64,000 nt of DNA. It comes from Phallusia mammillata (Eukaryota > Chordata > Ascidiacea > Phlebobranchia > Ascidiidae). The stretch covers positions 1 to 64,000 of the forward strand of contig QLIY01000062.1 of the NCBI GenBank assembly GCA_003260075.1, in the 5' to 3' direction. Below the pieces are notes generated by a model, which worked only from the letters and a program-made list of their open reading frames with translations, was not told the origin of the DNA and ran no database searches. How positions within the stretch are numbered: position 1 is the stretch's first letter; each line of letters opens with the position of its first letter. The position numbers were made by a program, and so were the translations under genes. Shown here piece after piece: positions 1-11,600 of the stretch.

Positions 1-272
1 AACACAGCCGATTTTAATCGGGGACTTCCAGACGGATCGGGTGAAATACGTAACATTTGCCAGGTTAATAAATTGGTATTTTTTGGTCCTGACACCCCCC
101 CCCCATATTTGCCAATAAAAAACAAATTTAATGCTCCACTGCCATTACCGATCCCGATAAGAAACGCATTATGCTGCGTAACACAGCCGATTTTGATCGG
201 GGACTTCCAGACGGATCGGGTGAAATTCGTAACATTTGCCAGGTTAATAAATTGGTATTTTTTGGTCCTGAC
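1..272. repeat. Direct duplication joined by a C-run
   Basis: Positions 1-92 and 181-272 are near-identical copies of one segment. A run of ten C (95-104) follows the first copy. The same arrangement recurs through the window and looks like an assembly joint rather than a biological repeat. No coding signal was found. Confidence 0.7.
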
Positions 273-345
273 TGGTAAAATCGTACTTTGTTCAAAAGTT
301 TTCACACACTAGAAACTACATTTTCTCTTTGATGTGCATCAACGT

Positions 346-380
346 ACAAACAAAACGTTCGGAAAATTAGATAAGGTGTT
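346..380 (+). promoter_or_regulatory. Conserved promoter block of SSUH2-like gene 1
   Basis: This block begins ACAAACAAAACGTTCGGAAA and continues to AAGGTGTT. It closely matches 16699-16734 upstream of the second SSUH2-like gene. A second shared block lies at 827-856 and 16961-16990 (TCGTGAT...CTAGTGAAC). The surrounding non-coding DNA is diverged, so the retention suggests regulatory or transcript-start sequence. ACAAACAAA resembles a forkhead-type site, but binding is inference. Confidence 0.5.
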
Positions 381-862
381 GGTCAAATATCGGTGGCACT
401 GTAGCAACACTATTCTTGTCCAAGAATTACGGAAATAGTTCCAGTCGATCAACTATCTTCTTTTGTTTTGTACATTGCGTAATTCTCAATGTGAAACAGC
501 TGTGAGCTGTTTACGAGTTTGGACACTGTGGTTTCGGTATGATTCAAAAACGAGACAGAGGAGCCGCTCCGCCGTTCTAGTAATGCGAAAAGGGAGAAAA
601 GGCAACTAGCGAAAAACATGTTTTTATACGTACTGGTTAAATTATAATGCCTGTATGAGCAGTATATAAGCTTGATCGCGGGGAAGTTTGCAATAGGAAG
701 TCTATTAAACTCGCAGGTAGTTTACAATTTTGTTCAAGTTTTTCAAACGGGTGAAATCGTCATAACTTCCTGAGCTGGCGGGCGAATTCTCTTTTGGTGC
801 GATAAACGCCAATTTCGATTACCGAATCGTGATTTAATTTTGTAGCGCTAGTGAACCAGTGC

Positions 863-935
863 AGAGTGTTCAAGGCCTGATATTGAGCTACCAACTGTTT
901 GAAGACTTTAAGCGGCAGTATCAAGCGGAATTTAA
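863..935 (+). other. Candidate 5' untranslated exon of SSUH2-like gene 1
   Basis: The segment ends in AAG before a good donor (GTAAAT at 936) and lies just downstream of the block shared with the second SSUH2-like gene. It has no ATG start. A phase-1 junction, as in the paralogue, would put TAA in frame. It is best read as untranslated, or as part of an outron if the transcript is trans-spliced at 2641. Confidence 0.35.
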
Positions 936-1695
936 GGTAAATAAAATGTGGCTTATAAAAGTTTTAGCTTTGCATTTGTTGCGAACTTTTTTATGTACGT
1001 TTAGAACAACCTTTTGTGTGCACTTGCGGTCTAGGTCGAATTAAACTGTTCAGTTCATAAACTCTCTTGAAGGGCCGGAGTTGCCAAATTGTAAAGCTAC
1101 AATAAAGGATACGTAAAGGTCATTGTCTGTTCGTTATACTGTTTAGTATTGCACAAAGTGAAATAAAGAAAATCACACAACACTAGATCAGACTGTCAAA
1201 TTAAGAAGCCAATATGCCTGTTAGGTGACAACAACAATGTGTTAGCTGAATCGTAGGTTTAGTTGTTCTTATATCCCCGCTGTTGCAATACCAGCGTGGT
1301 AGCTTATATTGTTAAAAGTCAACACCGGTCAGGGATTTGAGAAGCGTCAACATGCCGAGTATTTCCTTTCCCGTACTGCTTCCCAAACAGGATTTGCGGC
1401 GCTTGCATCTGTCAGAAATGCCACATAAATTTTCAACGGTACATGTAACGCTCAAACGGGTGACACTAAAACGCTGAATATTGCGGGACGTCGCGGAACC
1501 CGCTAAATATCGGGTAAATTGCTGACGGTTATTTTTTATTTTTAGGCTATTAAGGGTTGGGTTCAGGTTTTATAATAGTATATGGATCAAAAAATGTCCC
1601 TGCCTAAAACGTATTTAGCTATTTCCCGACATTTGGCAAAAAATGCTATTGCGGGAGATTGCGGGACGTCTCAGGCGCGGAATGTTTCACTCGGT

Positions 1696-2120
1696 CCCCC
1701 CCCCCGGAATGTATCCGGCGGAATTTTTGACGTCCCGCAATATTCAGCGTTTTACTGTCACCCCGCTCAAACCCCTGGTGAGAAAGCAGTATGGGAAAGC
1801 TTCTCGAATCCCTCACCGATGTTGACTTTTATCATTCAGCTACCTTGCATTGTTGCGAAAAATTGTAGGCCCTAACGTACTCTTGAAATAATCTTTTGTA
1901 TGCACTTGAGGTCTAGGCTCATTAAGTTTCCAATGATTCATGTAACGCCAAAATATCTGCTTGGGAAGCGTTACTCCCCCCCCCCTACCTTGCATTGTTG
2001 CGAAAAATTGTAGGCCCTAACGTACTCTTGAAACAATCTTTTGTATGCACTTGAGGTCTAGGCGCATTACGTTTCCAATGATTCATGTAACGCTAAAATA
2101 TCTGCTTGGGAAGCGTTACA
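1696..2120. repeat. Local direct duplication with C-runs
   Basis: About 135 nt starting at 1839 (TACCTTGCATTGTTGCG) is repeated from 1986 immediately after a run of ten C (1976-1985). Another ten-C run is at 1696-1705. The copies differ at only a few positions. This pattern is expected if two overlapping contigs were abutted instead of merged. No gene is visible in this intergenic stretch. Confidence 0.65.
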
Positions 2121-2643
2121 TGCATCGTTCGAAATTCCCTGGTTAGAATAATTTTCACGTTCTTGTTAACGGTTCTGCAAAACGTAAATCCGAGGATTGG
2201 ATTTCGTGCTGTACCAATACTTTTGTGTTCATTTCGTTGTGCGATGACGTTGTGTTCGGTTTTCGCCGAATCGATGAAAAAGTTCGGATCGAAACTTCAC
2301 AAATGCGTCATATTTGCCCGAAAACTAACCGAAACCTCCGTGCTTCACCAGTCAAATCCACCTTTATTCCAGACCTGCCTTCCACCAGTGATGTAAGACA
2401 GTGCGACTGTGCCGATAAAGTTTTGTATTTTATTACAAGTATCGCAATAAGACGTGTGTTTTTGCACGGTTTCATACATGTTTTTATAAGTGAGTTCAAT
2501 GAACAAACCAATTTGTCCCAAATGCAAACAAAAAAAGCACCAATACAATAGGACATTCCAACATGTGTAGTTATGGCTTGCAGCATTACACTTAAGAAAT
2601 GTTTTAAAGTACCATTTTTGCAATTTGTTTTATTTTTTTAGGG

Positions 2644-5600
2644 ATGTCACATCTGGGTTTTCATCCTCCCTACCTTCAAGCACCACAACAGGTTCCACCA
2701 TATCCCCAAGTACCACAGCCGGTGGTACCAACTGTTCAAGTACCACAGCCGGTGGTGCCAGTGAGCCGGCCGGTGGTATCAATTGTCCCCGTAACCCAGC
2801 ATGTTGGACCGATTGTTTCAGTAGCATGCCCTGTTGCTGCAGTGGTGCAGGTTCCAAATCAAAGTCAGCTAACACAACCACTCTATTGTGGGCAGGCATC
2901 TGCTCCTACTACTTTAAGTAAGGATAAACACTTTGCTTGGTTGTAAAACAAACAAACAAACAAACAACACAATATATTTCTAAAGAACATTTTGATACAA
3001 CTTATGTCATTCTAGTGTTCACATGCGATTTGCGCTATTTTCTGGCTATTTAACTTGCTCCTTGGTTTTATATTTTGGTTTATATATCTTGTGGACCTTT
3101 TTAGTTGCACAAAATCCCTAATATTGTTTAAAAACAGTGTGTGATTGAGTAACAAAAAAATTAGTTCAATGTCAGGCTTTGATGTATGTATAAGCCATGC
3201 AAAGAAGCAACTAACAAAACCCCATCAGAGCATGTGACATTGATTTGCCTTAAAATCACTTAGTTGCTAAGTTAAGCCTTAGCGAATGACCCATGCTCAA
3301 GGCTATCCCTACTAAATTGGGTATTTATGGTTTTCTAAATTAAATTTGTGCTTGACTAGAATGTTTTGGCTATGAAATTGTTTTTAAACTGATGAAATGC
3401 ATTATCTTTCCCCTAAAAAAGGCATTTTTTATCATTAAACGGCATTTATGTTTTAATACAGTTCCATGGAACCCTAAGTCTACAAAATCATTCAAGGGTG
3501 TCAAGGGTCAAGAACTTGCTGAAAATGCTGAAACTGCAAAACCAAAAATGTCTGACCCATTCAACCCAACTCTTCCTGGGTATAGCAGCACCAGCTACAA
3601 ATCTGAAAGTAATTATATTATACTTTTTGCACACACTACAAAGGACTGTTATTTTATACTTTTTTAACTTACCATTTTTATGTGTTAATTTTTGTGTAAA
3701 AAGGGAAATCTGTTTGGTATCTATTCTTAATTCCAGTGTGTATTAAATAACTCTTTAGTCTACGCTTCAAAATACTTTAAATAGTACTGGATTGGGATGA
3801 TATAAATAAGTGTCTTTTGGGGGGCATATACAAAAGTCTGTAAAGTGAATCAAACTTTTAGTTATTTTGTTACAAAGTTGTCATGGAGCCTCCTCAGTAC
3901 ATAAAGAATGCTCATAATAGACCTGTTGGAAGAGCTGAAAACATTAAAACGGCAAACATGAGGTATGGTGTTTTGACGGTGCAATAAACTTCATGTTAGT
4001 AAAATGGTTTTGACACATTTGTGTTTTGTATCAGAGGCCTGACTGGTGAAGATGCACAGGAAGCATTGATTGGTTATGTTGCTGAAGAATGCTGTTACGG
4101 GAGTAAAGCTGCAAGGATGATGGAAATCAAAGACATCCAAAGCTCATCTGCTTTACATGTAAAAATAACTGATTCAAGTTTATAGCAAAATTAAGGGAAT
4201 AAAAAATACAGGCCTATGTTGTAACAACAGTGTAGTGTTTGTGATGAATATTTTTGTTTGTGTGTCGTAAAAATTGTTGGAGTTCCTAAAAGTTGTTTAT
4301 TCCTGAATTGATAATTTAACGCTTTGTAACTGATTGTTTTTTCAATTTTTATTTTGTCTAGAAACTTAGGCTATTTGCATGAATCAATAATATCCTGCTT
4401 TAAAAATACTATTTACTTTCTGGTTGTATTTTTTTGTATTTTATTTCCATTAAAACAGGATCGATATAAATGAACTGTTTTAACTCATAGTTGTAAAAAG
4501 ATAAACAGCCATTTTATTTGGCACTTTTTGTTATTTGTATTTGTTAAAATATAATTTTAGCCAGTTGTTTTCTTACTTCAGGGGCAATTACTCTATTTTT
4601 TTGCTTTTTACCGTTTGATTATTTTTATATTATACTGTGTATATATTTTTTGTGTTTGATATTTTATCATCAGGTGTTTTACATGTTTTTTTCGCAATTT
4701 GGCACTTCTTAAATAACATAATATTTTTTGTAATTCAGTAATTTCATGATTTTCCAGGGATACCAGGAAAATAAAAATCCCAGGATCAGAAAGAGTGTAT
4801 AAAATAACGCAAGTTTATGCCATCCAAACTGTGACTTCTGATACTGTGACTTTCATACATTAAAAACACCAGATGTGTACCACCAAATGACGAAATTTTC
4901 TTTGTTGTAATTTATTTTATTTTTTACAGTACACCTTGGAAACATTTACTGAATCAAGAAGCACCAAATGGCAATTTGAACCATATAAAGGTGATGCATA
5001 ATCATAATCATTTTCTATTTTAGGTTTAATATTTTATTCAACAAAAGTGTATTTCAAAAACTAATCTTTGAAAGGTCATAAACCTAAATTTCTATTTAAA
5101 TTTGTTGGTTATCTTTCATACTCTTATTTTGGACGTAAAGGTCACCTAATAGTGAAAAAAAATACCAAAGTGAAAAGAAAATGTTTTATTAGACTGTCTT
5201 AAATTATTTTAGCTTCATGAGTATAATCTGGTTGCAATGATTTTTGTTGTTGAGCTGGCTTTGTTGTTTTATACAGATTTTATGCTGATTGACTCGTAGT
5301 TAAATGTAGAATAAAAATGTTCCTTGGAACATAACCAGGATATTGTTTTAGGTGGATTTATAGATGGGCCACATAATGGTCGAGCACCTGCTCCTTGGGA
5401 CATCTCATGTGAATATCCTAATTTGTTTGAAAATGCAGTAAGGAAAAAGGAAATTCCTCATACAGCACATGTCATGGTAATATCATTTTTTATTTTTAGG
5501 CTTTGTGGCAATGATTAATGACGTTTCTTACTTGTTTACCGTATAGCCTATACTCGCCGATAGGTCGCGCCACCGTATATGTCGCACTATTAGCTTTGTG

Positions 5601-8600
5601 TTAAAAAAGTTTAATTTAGAGTTGACTCGCACATAAGTCGCACTGAAAATCTAGGGAATTAAAAGGCCCTTTCCCTAGCTTTTTTGCATAGATAACTTGT
5701 GCAATTGGTTGTTTTTTAGCATTGAAACCGCAAAACATTTTTTTCTCAACAAAGCGGGAAAATCCAACGCACGCTGAGTGGTCGCATGTGCGTGGCCCCC
5801 CCCCCACCACAGTGGCAATAGCACATTTCCACTACAATTTGCGTCTATAACGCGCACCCTTGATTTTTTATTGAAAATTAGTATCAAATTTTGCGCGTTA
5901 TACTCAAATAAATACGTTATATCCGCCCAATAAGCAGACCCCAGAAAATTAGTAGAAAACGTAGGTCCTGACAATCGGCTTATTAGCCGGAAATACGGTA
6001 CTTGCAATAGCCGAAAACTTTCAATTTTGTTCCGACTTGGTGGCGATTTGCACTTATGTCGAGCGGATTGGTCGCACCTATATTTTTTTAAATATAAGAA
6101 AAAAATTGCGATCTATCTGCGAGTATGTACGGTACAGGTTTGTCACAAAATTGGTGTTTATGACGCTTTATATCCTGCTACAACATATAACATTAAAAAT
6201 CTATCCTGTTGTTACTCAGTGGTCTCTGAATTTAGCAAAGCAATCTGTTTAAAGCAGAGATTCCCAACCCAGTTGGAATTCTTCACAAGAGAGCTATTTT
6301 AAAACACGGGGGAGGAATTTACTTCAATTTTTTCATGTCTTTGGAACACCAAATATACACTTTAGCTCTGGGAATATGACCTTTTAAATTGATAAAACCC
6401 CAATTTTAAATGATCTTTGTATGGTTAAGCATCTACTATCTAATATGCTTAAGTGGAATGAAAACTTTTGGATTGTTTAGAAAGGAATTTATTTACAAAG
6501 GTTGGGAACCACTGGTCTACAACTATGTGCATTCTGCTGCCAATCTCTAACAATAATTTGAAGTAATGTTTTCGCATCTAAACAGATCTGTCATGTTTGC
6601 TTTGGTGAAGGATTCAATCGATGCTGGAACTGTGTGGGTCATGGAAAAGTAAAATGTGGGAAATGTAAAGGTAGCGGCCAAACACAAGAAACAAAAGATG
6701 GACAGACTCAAAGAGTTAAATGCAGTTCCTGCCAAGGAAATGGAAGAAAAAGGTTAAATAAATTTAAAAATAACATTTGATAAAAAAATAGCTTGTTATT
6801 CTTTTGAACCGTTTAAACCGAAGGTGGGCAACCTTTATGCATTCGCGAGCTAAAAAGTAGTGATATTGCGAAAGCGGGCTGCAACGATAGTTATGCTATG
6901 CCAGGGATGTGCAACATACGGCTCAAGTTGGCTATATTTAAGTGGCCCGAACTGACTTCGTCAAAGAGTCCGTTTGTTTTGTACTTTTTACTGTTAATCG
7001 TGTTTGTGTGGCCCTCGCTGGATGTCCGAAATTGGTTATATGCCCAACCGACGAATAATGTTGCGTACCCCTGGTCTAGACAGTATAATAATAGTTTTAT
7101 ACGTTTTAAAGTAGAGATGTACCGAATATTCGGTTTGCCGAATTTATTCGGCCGAATCGGCCACTTTTGCAAAGATTCGGTTTCGGCCGAATAACTTGCT
7201 GCGATTCGGCCGAAACCGAATCTTTTATGAACACACATTTAAAGCGTTGAACGTGTTTTTCCTGCTTAGTACCAACGAAAATCCTGTCAGTTATTATATT
7301 TTTTACCGCATTATCGTTTTCCCCACTGCAGACAACTAAATAGTAATTCATTGCCGGGTTGGAAATTATGCTTAAGGCAATGTTAAACCCCACAGAAATA
7401 AGGATGAAACACAACCATTCTGCACTAATTGCCTGGTAGATAAACTTATGTTTTCATGTCAAACGCGTACCGTACGACTTGTGACGTCATAAATGATTCG
7501 GTTGATTCGGCCGAATTTATTCGGCAAAACCACCAAATATTCGGTTTCGGCCGAATCGAAATTTNCAACAAAAGTGTATTTCAAAAACTAATCTTTGAAA
7601 GGTCATAAACCTAAATTTCTATTTAAATTTGTTGGTTATCTTTCATACTCTTATTGTGGACGTAAAGGTCACCTAATAGTGAAAAAAAATACCAAAGTGA
7701 AAAGAAAATGTTTTATTAGACTGTCTTAAATTATTTTAGCTTCATGAGTATAATCTGGTTGCAATGATTTTTGTTGTTGAGCTGGCTTTGTTGTTTTATA
7801 CAGATTTTATGCTGATTGACTCGTAGTTAAATGTAGAATAAAATTGTTCCTTGGAACATAACCAGGATATTGTTTTAGGTGGATTTATAGATGGGCCACA
7901 TAATGGTCCAGCACCTGCTCCTTGGGACATCTCATGTGAATATCCTAATTTGTTTGAAAATGCAGTAAGGAAAAAGGAAATTCCTCATACAGCACATGTC
8001 ATGGTAATATCATTTTTTATTTTTAGGCTTTGTGGCAATGATTAATGACGTTTCTTACTTGTTTACCGTATAGCCTATACTCGCCGATAGGGCGCGCCAC
8101 CGTATATGTCGCACTATTAGTTTTGTGTTAAAAAAGTTTAATTTAGAGTTGACTCGCACACAAGTCGCACTGAAAATCTAGGGAATTAAAAGGCCCTTTC
8201 CCTAGCTTTTTTGCATAGATAACTTGTGCAATTGGTTGTTTTTTAGCATTGAAACCGCAAAACAATTTTTTCTCAACAAAGCGGGAAAATCCAACGCACG
8301 CTGAGTGGTCGCATGTGCGTGGGCGCTCATAAAACTGTCTCGCATTGGTATGTGCGTGCACGAGCGCATGCACCCGTACTCGATAGAACCACAGTGGCAA
8401 TAGCACATTTCCACTACAATTTGCGTCTATAACGCGCACCCTTAATTTTTTATTGAAAATTAGTATCAAATTTTGCGCGTTATACTCAAATAAATACGTT
8501 ATATCCGCCCAATAAGCAGACCCCAGAAAATTAGTAGAAAACGTAGGTCCTGACAATCGGCTTATTAGCCGGAAATACGGTACTTGCAATAGCCGAAAAC

Positions 8601-11600
8601 TTTCAATTTTGTTCCGACTTGGTGGCGATTTGCACTTATGTCGAGCGGATTGGTCGCACCTATATTTTTTTAAATATAAGAAAAAAATTGCGATCTATCT
8701 GCGAGTATGTACGGTACAGGTTTGTCACAAAATTGGTGTTTATGACGCTTTATATCCTGCTACAACATATAACATTAAAAATCTATCCTGTTGTTACTCA
8801 GTGGTCTCTAAATTTAGCAAAGCAATCTGTTTAAAGCAGAGATTCCCAACCCAGTTGGAATTCTTCACAAGAGAGCTATTTTAAAACACGGGGGAGGAAT
8901 TTACTTTAATTATTTCATGTCTTTGGAACACCAAATATACACTTTAGCTCTGGGAATATGACCTTTTAAATTGATAAAACCCCAATTTTAAATGATCTTT
9001 GTATGGTTAAGCATCTACTATCTAATATGCTTAAGTGGAATGAAAACTTTTGGATTGTTTAGAAAGGAATTTATTTACAAAGGTTGGGAACCACTGGTCT
9101 ACAACTATGTGCATTCTGCTGCCAATCTCTAACAATAATTTGAAGTAATGTTTTCGCATCTAAACAGATCTGTCATGTTTGCTTTGGTGAAGGATTCAAT
9201 CGATGCTGGAACTGTGTGGGTCATGGAAAAGTAAAATGTGGGAAATGTAAAGGTAGCGGCCAAACACAAGAAACAAAAGATGGACAGACTCAAAGAGTTA
9301 AATGCAGTTCCTGCCAAGGAAATGGAAGAAAAAGGTTAAATAAATTTAAAAATAACATTTGATAAAAAAATAGCTTGTTATTCTTTTGAACCGTTTAAAC
9401 CGATGGTGGGCAACCTTTATGCATTCGCGAGCTAAAAAGTAGTGATATTGCGAAAGCGGGCTGCAACGATAGTTATGCTATGCCAGGGATGTGCAACATA
9501 CGGCTCAAGTTGGCTATATTTAAGTGGCCCGAACTGACTTCGTCAAAGAGTCCGTTTGTTTTGTACTTTTTACTGTTAATCGTGTTTGTGTGGCCCTCGC
9601 TGGATGTCCGAAATTGGTTATATGCCCAACCGACGAATAATGTTGCGTACCCCTGGTCTAGACGGTATAATAATAGTTTTATACGTTTTAAAGTAGAGAT
9701 GTACCGAATATTCGGTTTGCCGAATTTATTCGGCCGAATCGGCCACTTTTGCAAAGATTCGGTTTCGGCCGAATAACTTGCTGCGATTCGGCCGAAACCG
9801 AATCTTTTATGAACACACATTTAAAGCGTTGAACGTGTTTTTCCTGCTTAGTACCAACGAAAATCCTGTCAGTTATTATATTTTTTACCGCATTATCGTT
9901 TTCCCCACTGCAGACAACTAAATAGTAATTCATTGCCGGGTTGGAAATTATGCTTAAGGCAATGTTAAACCCCACAGAAATAAGGATGAAACACAACCAT
10001 TCTGCACTAATTGCCTGGTAGATAAACTTATGTTTTCATGTCAAACGCGTACCGTACGACTTGTGACGTCATAAATGATTCGGTTGATTCGGCCGAATTT
10101 ATTCGGCAAAACCACCAAATATTCGGTTTCGGCCGAATCGAAATTTCTCCGATTCGGTACATCACTATTTTAAAGTCGATTGTTACATTTACGTGTTTAT
10201 TTACGCAGTGAATTGTATGTGACGCTTTTTTAAGCTGGTCCAACAAGTTAAATTTCGTAGACGTTCTGATTTAGCGCTTGAGTAACCAATCTTACGTTTG
10301 TAACATAACAATACGTGTCAGGAAGGTTTTTTTAGGTTGACTTGTCAGGCGTTGTCCTTGCGATAGAGGCAGTTAAAACAAGGATAGGACTGTAATCTTA
10401 TAATTTAGTTCACAAACGGTAAACTTGTTTATCACGTGGTCGACGACGTAATACCATGGGTAGCGACTCCTCCCCTCCTCCCGTAAGTGGGGCCATTCCC
10501 TGTACCTGTTTTAACAACAACATGTTGCGCTTTTTACCACCCTGCTATGTTTAAATTTCAATGCTTCTCGAAAAAGGTTTAAGATACCCACTCACACAGT
10601 AAATTTCAACAAAACCCATGGCACAGTTCCAAGGCAATTAAGCCCACATATGCATAATTTTGTCTTTGCATGTAACAATGTCTATTAGTTACTGATACTA
10701 TCGGCGTTTAATTTTGCATCCAGCCAATCAAAAAGTAAAAATTTTTAATGCGAGCTGGCCGCTCAGAAGTGGGCTCTTGGTTGTCCAGGCTTGGTTTAAA
10801 CACCATCAAGGTAGTGGTTACATTATCCACTGATTTGCTAAATGTTTGAAATTGGTATTTTGTTAGTTAGAAAAAAAAAACTGTTTTTGATCTGTATATT
10901 ACCTTCTAAAACTAAAAAATCCAATTTTTTTAAAAAAGATTTTAAATTAGTGCATTATTTTATTATCTATCAGTTTGGTAGAATAAAATTCTTCTTTGAC
11001 ATTATGCGCTTGAATCTTTTTCTGCATTTTATCATGTTCAAAGCAACCAGAGGTTCGTAGGTTTACACCCTTAAAGTCAAAGCAAACTGGAAAGTCATGA
11101 CTGTCTAATCAGCTTTATTGATGAGATAATGTGGTTTAAAACAGTGTGCACTGTCTGCGGTTTAACGGTTTCCTGTTATTTTGTTGCAGATGCACACAGT
11201 GTGGAGGTAATGGATGCGTGAAATGTGAAGGTTGTGAAGGTTATGGAAAAATCAGACAATATATTCAACTCATCGTTTATTTGTACGTAAATTTTGTGGA
11301 ATATAGAAAAAGCTCTGATTATAGCACACATGGTCGCACTTTGCATTGAAGAAAGGCCACTGTGCCACAAACGCATTAACAAAAAGTCTGGTCAGTTTTT
11401 TTTTATCGATTTGGGCCTGACTTAAAAAAATACTCGGCATAGTTTGCAGCACAATTTAACCAATTTTCGGGCTTTTTGGGTTGGACTTTCGGATTCGCCT
11501 ATGGCCCGCTTACAGTTGTAAAGGTGCTTGCAATAGAAAGCTGATAAATACTAGATTTAGGTACCAGCGCCCGTTGCGTTTGTAAACATTCGCTTCTTTT

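Larger units (their letters stand above)
5039..10145. repeat. 2.5-kb near-identical tandem duplication joined by a single N
   Basis: Copy 1 is 5039-7564 and copy 2 is 7566 to about 10145, with an N at 7565. The copies are almost identical, including introns, two SSUH2 exons and a MITE. Exon 6 differs by one codon (CGA versus CCA; Pro also occurs in the paralogue). Copy 1 has a ten-C run (5796-5805) where copy 2 has about 60 nt of unique sequence (about 8322-8390), so the C-run replaces real sequence. The likeliest cause is an unmerged allele or contig overlap. Confidence 0.85.
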
